15,823 nt of DNA from positions 1 through 15,823 of the forward strand of contig CANNDT010000102.1 of the NCBI GenBank assembly GCA_947503365.1. The letters run 5' to 3'. How positions within the stretch are numbered: position 1 is the first letter of the stretch; each line of letters starts with the position of its first letter. The position numbers and the translations under genes were made by a program. The DNA comes from CANNDT01 sp945876205 (GTDB lineage Bacteria; Acidobacteriota; Vicinamibacteria; Vicinamibacterales; UBA2999). This document shows positions 1 through 9,831 of this stretch, one piece after another. A model generated the notes under the pieces. It saw only the letters and a list, made by a program, of their open reading frames with translations, did no database searches and had not been told where the DNA came from.

Positions 1-72
1 CATTACGGTCAATCCTTTCGGTGTCGGAAAGCTCAAGATTTTACTCCAGATCCATCAGCCGGCCACGCGCAC

Positions 73-492
73 TCAGGGGTGGACGACGGTAATTTCATAC
101 GAGGCCGCGGCGGCAATCTTGCCGACGTCCTGCACAAAAACGCACAGGTTTCCCGCCGACGAGGCGACCGCGAGAATGACGGCGCCCTGGGCGGCAGCGG
201 TGTTGGCGATCACGATCTGACAGGCGGTACCGTTCCAGGTGCCGAGACTAAGTCCAATTGCCTCGGTGCCCGCCGGAGACAGCGTCGTCAACGTGGCGGT
301 GACCGTGCCGGCATCCTGGGCCAGGAACGTATGCGTCGCCGCGCCATTGCGGTTGATGGATCCCGAAAACGTCTCGGTGATCGTTGGCGGCGGTGTCGAA
401 GTGGGGTTCGTAGGCGTCGATGCGTCGTCGCCGCACGCTGAGGTCATGAGCAGGGCGCCAAGAAGCAGAGCGTGAAGCACGAATCGGTACAT
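73..492 (-). CDS. Small secreted lipoprotein, PPC-like beta domain
   Basis: A 139-aa protein of unknown exact function. Residues 1-19 are a hydrophobic signal peptide (positive R3, then a Leu/Ala core) ending at Cys20 in the context TSAC. This is a slightly degenerate lipobox, so lipidation at Cys20 is likely but not certain. A Thr/Pro-rich linker (about 24-40) follows, then a beta-rich domain (about 41-139) with a GTVTATL stretch, a GTWNGTAC segment and a final YEITV strand. This resembles PPC-type jelly-roll domains by eye. Cys91 and Cys117 could form a disulfide. The start has a GGAG ribosome-binding site about 5 bases upstream, and the gene follows the bamA stop by 45 bases, so it may share that transcript. 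If it is a lipoprotein, it would be a client of the LolC/LolD exporter encoded in this window. The role is unknown. Confidence 0.8.
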   Translation of the reverse strand: MYRFVLHALLLGALLMTSACGDDASTPTNPTSTPPPTITETFSGSINRNGAATHTFLAQDAGTVTATLTTLSPAGTEAIGLSLGTWNGTACQIVIANTAAAQGAVILAVASSAGNLCVFVQDVGKIAAAASYEITVVHP

Positions 493-537
493 AAAACTCC
501 GTGGGTGATGTCGGCGGGCGGGATCGAGGTCGAAGAC

Positions 538-3312
538 CTAGAACGTCGACCCCACCGCAAATCTGAACGTAAAGTTCTTCGCGGGCCGCAGGCTGTTGTC
601 GAGCACGCCCCCGCGCTGCGGATTGGCCGCGAAGATCAGGCGGAACGGCACGTTCAGCACCGGCATGAAGAAGCGTATTTCCGCGCCGGTCGAGGTCTTG
701 AAGGCGCTGGTACTGCCGATCACCCGCGTGGTCGCCCCTGGCGCATTCGGATCCGTGAGGCTGACCGCCGCCAGCGGATCGAGGAGCAGCGGCTGCGGCG
801 GGAACACCTGCTCGGTCAGGTCTTCCTTGAGGCTGAACGACTGGCCGATGTCGCGCACCTGGCCCGCATCGTAGAACAGGATCAGGCGCACCGGACCGGC
901 GATCGAGATCATGTACTCGGCGTTGAAGAGCAGGCTCTTGTTGCCGCCGAGCACCACCTGCGACCCTGGCACCGTCGGGCCGACCGAGCGGATGTCGTAG
1001 CCGCGGATGCTGTACTCGCCGCCCTGGAACAACCGTTCGAACACCGGGAGCGAGGTCGTCTTGCCCAGCGGCGAGATGAATTCGTACAGGCCCCTGAAGC
1101 CGAACGAGGTGCGCGCGAGGTGCCGGTGAAACCAGATCGCCTCGAGGTGCGGCTTGTAGAACTGCGTGTTGCCGCCGAGGACCGCGAGGTCGACCGACGC
1201 CGTCACGCGCTTGCCGGTGTTCGGGAAGATCGGGTTGTCGACCGTGTTGTGCACGAAGCTGGGGACGACCTTGCTGATCGTGCGGCTTCCGCCCTGACCG
1301 AGCAGGAGCGAATCGAACACAAAGGGATTGCGCCGGACGACTTCGATTTGCGACGGCGACAGCTCTGACAGATCGCTGAGCGATGAGATCGTCGAGCAGC
1401 CGCGGACGCTGATGATGCAGGACTGGTCGATGAGCGCCTCATTGAGGTCGGTCATCCTGACCTGCTCGTACGAGTAGTTCACGAACATGCGGCTGAAGTC
1501 GGCGACCGGAAAGCCGAACATCATGTTGCCGCCGGTCGACTTCTGCGTGTAGTAGCCGATGTACTGCAGCGAGCGCTTGAAGACGTCGATGCCGCCGGTG
1601 ATGTTGCGATCGAGCAGGAACGGCTCGGTGAACGCCAGCTGGTAGTTCTGCGCGCGGTCGCCCGCCTGCATCGACACCGTCAGGCTCTCGCCGCGTCCCA
1701 TGAAGTTCGCGGTCTGGAACGCGAGCTGACCGAAGACCCCTTCGTACTGCGACACGCCGGCGCCGAACGTCAGCTGGTTGCGGTTCTGCTCTTCGAGGGT
1801 CAGGGTGACGTCGACGTTGTTCGGCTTGTCGGGCGTCTTGTCGACCTTCATCGCCTTCTGGTCGCTTTCCTCGATCTGCTTGAAGTAGCCGAGCTGATTC
1901 AGCCGGCGGATGCTGTACTTCAGCGCCTCGGTGTTGAACACCGTCCCTTCGACGAGCCGGAGCTCGCGGCGAATGACGTTGTCGCGCGTGGTCGTGTTGC
2001 CCTTGAAGGTGATCCGGTTGACGAAGTACTGCGCCCCCTCGGTGAGCCGCATCGTCACGTCAACGGTCGGTACGTCGTTCGGAGACGGCGCGGCTGCCAG
2101 GGCGGACGGCACCGCGGTGTTCGGCTCGTCGCTCAACTTGTAGTCGGGGAAGCCGGTGAACTCCATGTAGCCGCCGCCGCCGTAAATCTCCCGCGCCTTG
2201 ACGAGGCCGTCGCGGACGCGCTTCTCGTTGTACCATTCGCCGCTCTCGACCTTGAACAGCGGCCGCAGCGCTTCGGCCTTCACCACGGTGTTGCCGTCGA
2301 AGGCAAAGTCGCCGACCTTGTAGCGGGGGCCTTCGGTGACGGGAATGCGCAGCTCGATCCAGCGGGTCTTGCCGTCCTTCGAGTCTTCGATCGTCCGAAG
2401 CTCCGGCTGGCCGACGCGCGCGCGCACATACCCCTCGTTGCGGTAGTACGTCTGCACCAGATCGGCGTCCTGTTCGTACTTGGTTTCCTGGTAGGTGCCG
2501 CCGCCGGTGAACATCGACAGCAGGGTCTTGGGCTTGTTTTCTTTCAGCTTCTTCTTCAGCGTGCCGTCGCTCTTGGCGACGTTGCCGATGAAGTCGACCG
2601 TGCGGATCTTGATCTTGGGGCCTTCGGTCACCGTGAACGTCACGTTCACCAGCTTGGGACCGCCGGCCAATGTCGTCACTTTGTGGCTCACCAGCGCGTT
2701 GGTGTAGCCCTTCTCCGCCATCATCTCGCGGAGCACACCCTCGATCCGGCGGATGGTGTTGGCATCGGCCAGCGAATCGATGCGCAGCTCGATGGACTGG
2801 GCGCGCAGCCGCTCGTCAACCTTCGCGCGGTCGCCAATCCTCTTGACGCCCTCGTAGTTGACCGTCTTGACGCGCTCGCGCTCCTCCATGTTGTAGGTCA
2901 CCAGCTTGCCGATGACGCCGTTGGAGAAGGTGTAGTCCTGCACGTCGATCGAGAGGTCGTCGAGGAAGTTCGTGTCCCACAGCCGCTTGAAGTCCTGCTT
3001 CATCACTTCTTCAGTGGCGTCGTTGTAGGGCACCCAGATGTTCATCGACGGCTGGCTGGGACGAAGCTGGATGTAATAGAGGTAGGTTTGCGGCTCGACG
3101 ATGGGCACGTTGCCCTGCACCGCGAAGCACGGCGCCAGCATGTAGACCACCGGACCTGATCCCGCCGGGGGCAGGTTGGCCGGGGGCGGGACCGGACTGC
3201 CGCAAATCGTCGCCGCTCCCGATGGTGCGGGAGTAATTTGGGCGAAGGCCCCCGTGGGGCACATTGCCAGCAGGGCCAAAAGCGCCAAGATCCGAGCAAT
3301 CAGCGTACGCAT
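538..3312 (-). CDS. bamA: Outer membrane protein assembly factor BamA (POTRA repeats plus Omp85 barrel)
   Basis: A 924-aa Omp85-family protein. BamA inserts beta-barrel proteins into the outer membrane as the core of the BAM complex. Residues 1-25 form a signal peptide ending AFAQ. A Pro/Gly-rich segment (26-75) is followed by POTRA-like repeats at about 95-146, 147-232, 233-329, 330-426 and 427-508. These show the usual V.EG..Y/K.....F.GN pattern, for example TEGPKIKIRTVDFIGN and TEGAQYFVNRITFKGN. The barrel spans about 509-924. It contains IRGY (769-772), matching the conserved VRGF/Y loop-6 motif, and ends in a terminal Phe, as expected of the beta-signal. At 924 residues it is longer than E. 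coli BamA (810), partly from the N-terminal extension and a Pro/Ala-rich insert near 396-414. The start is the ATG before MRTLIARI, because the signal peptide begins there. The frame stays open upstream into clpC, but that part is noncoding shadow. A TamA-like role is less likely, given five POTRA-like units. Confidence 0.93.
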   Translation of the reverse strand: MRTLIARILALLALLAMCPTGAFAQITPAPSGAATICGSPVPPPANLPPAGSGPVVYMLAPCFAVQGNVPIVEPQTYLYYIQLRPSQPSMNIWVPYNDATEEVMKQDFKRLWDTNFLDDLSIDVQDYTFSNGVIGKLVTYNMEERERVKTVNYEGVKRIGDRAKVDERLRAQSIELRIDSLADANTIRRIEGVLREMMAEKGYTNALVSHKVTTLAGGPKLVNVTFTVTEGPKIKIRTVDFIGNVAKSDGTLKKKLKENKPKTLLSMFTGGGTYQETKYEQDADLVQTYYRNEGYVRARVGQPELRTIEDSKDGKTRWIELRIPVTEGPRYKVGDFAFDGNTVVKAEALRPLFKVESGEWYNEKRVRDGLVKAREIYGGGGYMEFTGFPDYKLSDEPNTAVPSALAAAPSPNDVPTVDVTMRLTEGAQYFVNRITFKGNTTTRDNVIRRELRLVEGTVFNTEALKYSIRRLNQLGYFKQIEESDQKAMKVDKTPDKPNNVDVTLTLEEQNRNQLTFGAGVSQYEGVFGQLAFQTANFMGRGESLTVSMQAGDRAQNYQLAFTEPFLLDRNITGGIDVFKRSLQYIGYYTQKSTGGNMMFGFPVADFSRMFVNYSYEQVRMTDLNEALIDQSCIISVRGCSTISSLSDLSELSPSQIEVVRRNPFVFDSLLLGQGGSRTISKVVPSFVHNTVDNPIFPNTGKRVTASVDLAVLGGNTQFYKPHLEAIWFHRHLARTSFGFRGLYEFISPLGKTTSLPVFERLFQGGEYSIRGYDIRSVGPTVPGSQVVLGGNKSLLFNAEYMISIAGPVRLILFYDAGQVRDIGQSFSLKEDLTEQVFPPQPLLLDPLAAVSLTDPNAPGATTRVIGSTSAFKTSTGAEIRFFMPVLNVPFRLIFAANPQRGGVLDNSLRPAKNFTFRFAVGSTF

Positions 3313-3319
3313 GGAATTC

Positions 3320-3355
3320 AAGATCCTGTTGAAACGCCTAAGTTTACAGGATCTT
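3320..3355 (-). promoter_or_regulatory. Inverted repeat over the bamA ribosome-binding site
   Basis: A perfect 10-base inverted repeat, arms at 3320-3329 (plus strand AAGATCCTGT) and 3346-3355 (ACAGGATCTT), with a 16-base spacer. An inner AAAC/GTTT pairing (3332-3335 with 3342-3345) extends the stem past a 2-base bulge, leaving a 6-base loop. In the bamA mRNA the downstream arm carries AGGA, the only evident Shine-Dalgarno, about 11 bases before the ATG, so folding would bury it. This could be a translational control hairpin or a DNA palindrome bound by a regulator. The pairing is seen in the sequence. The regulatory role is inference. Confidence 0.45.
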
Positions 3356-3410
3356 AGACGAGGGAGCCTAGCGTCTGGCCGGAGACCTTCGACGCTTGTG
3401 AGGCTCGCCC

Positions 3411-3432
3411 GGCGGACCCGACAGGGTCCGCC
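3411..3432 (-). terminator. Hairpin just after clpC
   Basis: A perfect 9-base-pair stem (GGCGGACCC with GGGTCCGCC) and a 4-base loop, starting 11 bases beyond the clpC stop. No U-run follows on the transcribed strand, so it is not a canonical intrinsic terminator. It may attenuate read-through from clpC into bamA or protect the clpC mRNA 3' end. Confidence 0.4.
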
Positions 3433-3443
3433 CCACATGAAAC

Positions 3444-5879
<2,436 letters not shown>

Positions 5880-5933
5880 GCGGCCTGCCTAAGGGTTAGA
5901 GGGTGTGGCGAGGCGCGTGACCTCTTGGAAGTT

Positions 5934-5962
5934 ATTATAAGGCAAAGCTTGGGCGTCACCAA
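5934..5962 (-). promoter_or_regulatory. Sigma70-type promoter for clpC
   Basis: On the minus strand, a perfect TATAAT -10 box (5934-5939) is preceded by a 17-base spacer and TTGGTG (5957-5962), a weak 3/6 match to the -35 box. Transcription would start near 5927, giving a leader of about 48 bases before the clpC ATG. I saw no CIRCE or CtsR-type repeat, so heat-shock control by those repressors is not supported. Confidence 0.6.
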
Positions 5963-5999
5963 TGGGGTGGTCGGCTAAGTCGTGCCCCTGGTTAGGTTT

Positions 6000-6014
6000 C
6001 GGCGGACGCCGCCG
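6000..6014 (-). terminator. Weak GC hairpin after the bactofilin-like gene
   Basis: CGGCGG pairs with CCGCCG around a 3-base loop, 24 bases beyond the stop at 6039. There is no U-run after it. In DNA this GC-rich such a short stem can arise by chance, so it is only a candidate transcript end. The rest of 5963-6038 holds nothing I recognise. Confidence 0.2.
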
Positions 6015-6038
6015 CCCGGCAGAAAGGCGTACCCGGAT

Positions 6039-7409
6039 TCAGGCAGGAATCGGCGGGGGCACCGGCGGCACCCGCCGACGCCGCGGGAATACGAGAATCG
6101 CGGCGCCCAGCCCCAGCGTCCAGGCCGCATATTCGACCACGTAGCCGACCGCCGACAGCGGCCACCCGAGGAAGCCGCCGGCGACGAGCGCGACCGAACG
6201 CGCCAGCAGAGTGATTGCGGCAATCGTCACGACACCGAGGAGCACCGTGACGTATTCACTGTGCCCCGTCCACCCAAACCGCTCGTTCAGCATCCGGCCC
6301 GCCTGATACGCCACGCCGGTGAAGCCCATCACCGCCACGATCACCGCGAGCACGATGCCAAAGGGAACGAGAAGGATGAGCGGAATCCCGACGATTGAGA
6401 CGGCGAGCACGACCACCGTCAGGACGATAACGGGGACAAACAGGATCTGCGCCACGAACCCGGTCAGTCCGGCGCGCACCGGATCGGCCGCCGCGCGCTC
6501 CGCGACCCGCTCGACCGACGAGCGGCCAAAGGCCATCAGCGCGAGCGCCAGCAGCGCCACCAGCGCGATTCTGATCAAGGTGGCGGCGAGACTGCCGAGC
6601 CTGCTCAAGAAACCGCCACGGACGATGTTCGGCACGGTAGAGACCGCGGCCGCTCCCCCGCCGGAGCCGACGTCATGCACTGATCCGTCGACACGCGCGC
6701 CGGGAGCGCGATTCAGGCGGCCGCCGACGACATTGAGATCGCCCGTCACCACCGCCTCCGGGCCGAGGTTCGCGTTGCCCATGACGACGTTGAGATCGCC
6801 ATCGACTTCGCCATCGATGTGCGCGTTTCCCATCACCGCCACGACATCGCCATCCACCCGCTCGCCGCGGGCGACCGACACGTCACCCATGACGCGCACC
6901 CGGTCTCCGGATCGTCGTCCACGGCGCGGACCGTTGTCGATGTCCGCGGACGGTTCGGCTGGTGGCGCCGGGATCGCAGGGGCCACGGGGATAGCGCCTG
7001 GCGCGGGCGGAGCGGCTGGCGCCCCCGGCGCGGCCGATGCGGCTGGCGCGGCGGCGGCCCCTCCCGCGAGCAACCGCTGATCCGCGGGTGTCAAATAACT
7101 GATTCTCAGGATGGTGTCGGCATCGGCGCCGAGCCGATCGCGCAACTGGCGTCCGGTCACCTCTTCGCCGTTGATGACGACGGAGCCGTCGCGGATCTCG
7201 ATGATGCGGATGGCGGAATTCGCTTGCTTCGGCACCAGGGCGACGCCCTGCTGAAGCGCGACGATGTCGTAACGCGCGCGGACGCGTTCACGCAGGGCGG
7301 TGCCGTCGTTGGCGGCGTCGTTGGCCTGCTGCGCGTGCAGCGTCATGGCCGCCACGACGCAGATGCAGAACGTGAGGCTCACACGTGATGTCGTCCATTG
7401 CCGGATCAT
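6039..7409 (-). CDS. Membrane protein with bactofilin-like repeat region
   Basis: A 456-aa exported membrane protein that I do not recognise as a named family. Residues 1-27 form a signal peptide. Residues 28-115 are a soluble region including EIRDGSVVINGEEVTG. Residues 116-154 are an Ala/Pro/Gly-rich linker. Residues 172-247 contain short GDV/GDL-type repeats (MGDVSVARGERVDGDV, MGNAHIDGEVDGDL, VVTGDLNVVGG) resembling the polymer-forming bactofilin/DUF583 beta-helix, probably only part of a full domain. About four or five transmembrane stretches follow (roughly 275-295, 318-343, 344-366, 385-405, 408-440), and the protein ends in a basic, Pro-rich tail. With the signal peptide, the repeats would lie outside the cytoplasm, unlike classical cytosolic bactofilins. 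A GGAG ribosome-binding site precedes the ATG, which overlaps the previous gene's stop (ATGA), implying translational coupling. Confidence 0.8.
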   Translation of the reverse strand: MIRQWTTSRVSLTFCICVVAAMTLHAQQANDAANDGTALRERVRARYDIVALQQGVALVPKQANSAIRIIEIRDGSVVINGEEVTGRQLRDRLGADADTILRISYLTPADQRLLAGGAAAAPAASAAPGAPAAPPAPGAIPVAPAIPAPPAEPSADIDNGPRRGRRSGDRVRVMGDVSVARGERVDGDVVAVMGNAHIDGEVDGDLNVVMGNANLGPEAVVTGDLNVVGGRLNRAPGARVDGSVHDVGSGGGAAAVSTVPNIVRGGFLSRLGSLAATLIRIALVALLALALMAFGRSSVERVAERAAADPVRAGLTGFVAQILFVPVIVLTVVVLAVSIVGIPLILLVPFGIVLAVIVAVMGFTGVAYQAGRMLNERFGWTGHSEYVTVLLGVVTIAAITLLARSVALVAGGFLGWPLSAVGYVVEYAAWTLGLGAAILVFPRRRRVPPVPPPIPA

Positions 7410-7759
7410 TGCGTCTCCTTCGAGGAATCCCTGCCGCGTTCCTCATCCTTGAGCAGGCGCTGCAGCACGTAAAACGCCGCCGCGCCCAAGAGCTCGAGGC
7501 CAATCAGCCCGAACATGACACCGGGCGTGAAGAGGGTCTCGCCCGCCGCCGCGCTGGCGCGGCCGGCGATCGACCACCAGTCCACGCCCTCCTGCATCGC
7601 GACGGTCACCCAGACGCCCGCGCTCAGCAGCCACACCATCGCGCGGACGGCCCCGCCCACCACCGCGCCTCCGACGTAGACGATCGCCGTCGGCCCAGCC
7701 GCGAATGCGGCGGCGCCAAGGGCCAGCGCCGCGGCCGCCTTCGCGAGCCGGCTCGTCAT
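7406..7759 (-). CDS. Small hypothetical membrane protein
   Basis: A 117-aa protein read from the ATG at 7759 (MTSRLAKAAAALALG). A GTG at 7816 in the same frame would add 19 residues. Neither start has a clear ribosome-binding site. It has hydrophobic stretches at about 8-35 (Ala/Gly-rich, with GGAVVGGAV), 40-55 and 78-97, and a charged tail (KDEERGRDSSKET). The small size and multiple hydrophobic helices recall holin-like or general inner-membrane proteins, but no diagnostic motif is visible. Its stop overlaps the start of the bactofilin-like gene by 4 bases (ATGA), so the two very likely act together in the membrane. The gene upstream is divergent, and the 134 bases between the two starts must carry both promoters. 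Confidence 0.65.
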   Translation of the reverse strand: MTSRLAKAAAALALGAAAFAAGPTAIVYVGGAVVGGAVRAMVWLLSAGVWVTVAMQEGVDWWSIAGRASAAAGETLFTPGVMFGLIGLELLGAAAFYVLQRLLKDEERGRDSSKETQ

Positions 7760-7880
7760 GTAGGGACGAACCGCGCGACGCTGAGCGGCGGCAGGATCGA
7801 TGTAGCTCGCGAGCACAGACAGTCATTATTACGGTCATCCGCAACCGAAGGTTTCAGCGAATCAGAGCTCCGGGATTGCC

Positions 7881-7886
7881 TATACT
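7881..7886 (+). promoter_or_regulatory. Candidate -10 box for the reductase gene
   Basis: TATACT matches the -10 consensus at 5 of 6 positions and lies only 7 bases before the ATG at 7894. Transcription from it would start at or beside the start codon, giving a leaderless mRNA. No Shine-Dalgarno is visible upstream of the ATG, which agrees. No good -35 box was found; a nearby TG two bases upstream is only a near match to an extended -10. Confidence 0.35.
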
Positions 7887-7893
7887 TTCCTGA

Positions 7894-8781
7894 ATGGCTG
7901 ACACGATTGGATTCATCGGCCTCGGGCTCATGGGACGCCCGATGGCAAAGAACCTCCTGAAAGCCGGCTTCCCGCTCGTGGTGCACAGCCGCAGCCAGGG
8001 ACCGGTCGACGATCTCGTGTCCGCCGGTGCCACCCGCGCCAGCTCACCCGCCGACGTCGCTCGCCGCGCCACGCGCATCATCACGATGGTTCCGGATTCA
8101 CCCGATGTCGAGCGCGTGCTCGATGGAGCAGAGGGCGTGTTCAGCGCGCTGCAGCCGGGTTCGATCGTCATCGACATGAGCAGCATCGAGCCGGCGACGG
8201 CGGTGAAGCTGGCAACGCGTGCCGCGGAGCTTGGTGGCTCGATGCTCGACGCGCCGGTCAGCGGCGGCGAGATCGGCGCGATCGATGGGACGCTGTCGAT
8301 CATGGTCGGGGGCGACGCCAGGGCATTCGCGGCGTGCAAGCCGATCTTCGATGCGATGGGGAAACCCGAGCGCGTGATTCACATCGGTGATGCCGGCGCC
8401 GGCCAGGTCTGCAAGCTGTGCAACCAGATCGTGCTCGGCGGAACTATAGCCGCCGTCGGCGAAGCGTTCTCGCTGGCGCGCAAGGCACACGTCGATCCGG
8501 CGAAGGTGCGAGAGGCGCTCCTCGGCGGCTTCGCCGCGAGCCGCGTGCTCGAGGTTCACGGCGAGCGGATGATCAAGGCCAACTACAAGCCGGGCTTCCG
8601 CACCGAGCTCTTCGCCAAGGACCTGCGGAACGTTGCCTCGGCACAGTCAGCCAACGGCGCTCCCGCCCCCGTCAGTGCCGTCGTGCAGCAGCTCGTGAAC
8701 AGCCTCGTCGCCCAGGGCCGCGGCAAGAACGACTATGCCGAGCTGGGCAAGCTGATCTTCGAACTGGCTGGTTTGGAATAG
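7894..8781 (+). CDS. garR: NAD(P)-dependent beta-hydroxyacid dehydrogenase (GarR / 3-hydroxyisobutyrate dehydrogenase family)
   Basis: A 295-aa cytoplasmic oxidoreductase of the beta-hydroxyacid dehydrogenase family, which interconverts a beta-hydroxyacid and its aldehyde or ketone (tartronate semialdehyde/glycerate, or methylmalonate semialdehyde/3-hydroxyisobutyrate). The N-terminal Rossmann fold has GFIGLGLMG (6-14), the family's cofactor loop. The substrate loop DAPVSGG is at 119-125. The catalytic-lysine motif GAGQVCKLCNQ places Lys174 and Asn177 as expected, and KDL (242-244) fits the C-terminal helical domain. Length is typical. The closest style is 2-hydroxy-3-oxopropionate reductase, but motifs alone cannot fix the substrate, so the symbol is tentative. 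No partner genes for glyoxylate, glucarate or valine breakdown are nearby. It may be transcribed without a leader. Its stop codon touches the first CACGAAG repeat. Confidence 0.85.
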   Translation: MADTIGFIGLGLMGRPMAKNLLKAGFPLVVHSRSQGPVDDLVSAGATRASSPADVARRATRIITMVPDSPDVERVLDGAEGVFSALQPGSIVIDMSSIEPATAVKLATRAAELGGSMLDAPVSGGEIGAIDGTLSIMVGGDARAFAACKPIFDAMGKPERVIHIGDAGAGQVCKLCNQIVLGGTIAAVGEAFSLARKAHVDPAKVREALLGGFAASRVLEVHGERMIKANYKPGFRTELFAKDLRNVASAQSANGAPAPVSAVVQQLVNSLVAQGRGKNDYAELGKLIFELAGLE

Positions 8782-8848
8782 CCACGAAGGACATGAAGAC
8801 GGCTTAGCCACGAAGATCACGAAGACGGTTTGCCACGAAGTCACGAAG
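8781..8848 (+). repeat. CACGAAG repeat cluster, left copy
   Basis: GCCACGAAG occurs at 8781-8789, 8807-8815 and 8832-8840, a period of about 25 bases. Each copy is followed by a degenerate second half (ACATGAAG, ATCACGAAG, TCACGAAG), and two by ACGG. The cluster fills almost the whole gap between the reductase and the next gene. A cluster in the opposite orientation lies at 9780-9831. Similar short CACGAAG-type repeats are, as I recall, common between genes in Acidobacteriota and related phyla. Confidence 0.75.
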
Positions 8849-8870
8849 AACACTAAGGCCGGAGGAAGCA

Positions 8871-9752
8871 ATGACTCGACATTGGACCGCCTTGCTCGCC
8901 TTTGCCACCGCCCTTGCGCCCCTGGCAGCGCAGAACGCCCCCCGGGCGGAGCGGATGCTCTCTCGTGATTACGTCGAGGGCGAGCGCGTTCAGTATGTGA
9001 TGAAGGGGCAGGACGTCGGTTCGACGTACGAGGTGCGCATCACCGGCACGACCAAGAAGAAACCTGGCGACGGGGGCTTCGTCGAGGAGTTCGCGTGGTC
9101 CGACATGGTCGCCAACGGCACACCCCGCGCGCTGGCCGCCACCAGCCAGGGTTTCCGGCTCGCGGTCACCCTCGAAGGCGGAGCGCCATTCGACATGCCA
9201 GACCTGTCGAAGGCGCCTGGCCTCATTGGGCCGGTCACCGACTTGATGACGTTCCATGCCGACCTCTTCCTGGCGATGCACCAGGGTGCGCTGCGCGCGG
9301 CAGGCGATCATTTCTACTTCTCGAATCCGATTACCTCGTCGTGGGCCGATGGCACGATCGTCGTGCTCGGCGAGGACCACATCGATTTCGATATCGCGTT
9401 GACTGCTGTCGATACGGCCTCTGATGTTGCGACGCTGCTGGTCAAGCACGTGCCGCCACCCGTTCCCAGGATTCGCCTGCCGGCAGAGTGGATGCGTGCG
9501 CCGGTCGCCGACACTCCGAACAATTGGGTACAGGTGCGCAAGACGGATGCCGGCTTCGCCGCCTCGGCGGGCAAGGAAACGTTCGATGTCACGCTGAATG
9601 TTGGCATTTCGAATGGCAGGATCTTGTCGGCGAGGATGGAGAATCCTGTGACCAGGGTGACCCGCGCCTGCTCAGACGTCGCGTTGACCCGGTGCGGCGA
9701 TGCCCAGGCGACCCCTGTGCTACGTCGCGTAGAACTATCGCCCCTGCCATGA
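8871..9752 (+). CDS. Exported hypothetical protein
   Basis: A 293-aa protein I do not recognise. It starts with an Ala-rich signal peptide (about 1-21, ending LAAQ), so it is exported to the periplasm or beyond; no lipobox is seen. The mature part looks beta-rich, with alternating segments such as VEGERVQYVMKGQDVGSTYEV and a Pro-rich turn (VPPPVPRIRLP) near 190. Cys270 and Cys278, near the C terminus, could form a disulfide. The start is firm: GGAGG lies 5 bases before the ATG. It follows the reductase by 89 bases on the same strand, but the gap is filled by repeats, so shared transcription is uncertain. The gene is bracketed by inverted CACGAAG clusters on both sides and converges on lolD. 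No catalytic motif is visible and no function is proposed. Confidence 0.8.
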   Translation: MTRHWTALLAFATALAPLAAQNAPRAERMLSRDYVEGERVQYVMKGQDVGSTYEVRITGTTKKKPGDGGFVEEFAWSDMVANGTPRALAATSQGFRLAVTLEGGAPFDMPDLSKAPGLIGPVTDLMTFHADLFLAMHQGALRAAGDHFYFSNPITSSWADGTIVVLGEDHIDFDIALTAVDTASDVATLLVKHVPPPVPRIRLPAEWMRAPVADTPNNWVQVRKTDAGFAASAGKETFDVTLNVGISNGRILSARMENPVTRVTRACSDVALTRCGDAQATPVLRRVELSPLP

Positions 9753-9779
9753 GCAGTCCAGTGGGCGCTGCCTGATTGA

Positions 9780-9831
9780 CTTCGTGATCTTCGTGGCCTT
9801 CGTGGCTGATCGTCTTCGCGATCTTCGTGGC
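9780..9831 (-). repeat. CACGAAG repeat cluster, right copy (inverted)
   Basis: CTTCGTGGC, the complement of GCCACGAAG, occurs at 9789-9797, 9798-9806 and 9823-9831, with degenerate copies (CTTCGTGAT at 9780-9788, TCTTCGCGAT around 9813-9822). It fills the gap between the two convergent genes and ends just before the lolD stop. It is inverted relative to the cluster at 8781-8848. In RNA the two could pair across the gene between them. Confidence 0.75.

Noticed and set aside
1..72. A gene start at the left edge (CAT at 1-3, with AAAGGA upstream on the minus strand)
   Set aside because: Only one codon is visible, so it cannot be supported as a gene. The rest of 1-72 shows nothing recognisable.
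8781..8848. CRISPR array
   Set aside because: The repeats are only about 9 bases, degenerate, with similar rather than unique spacers, and there are no cas genes nearby.
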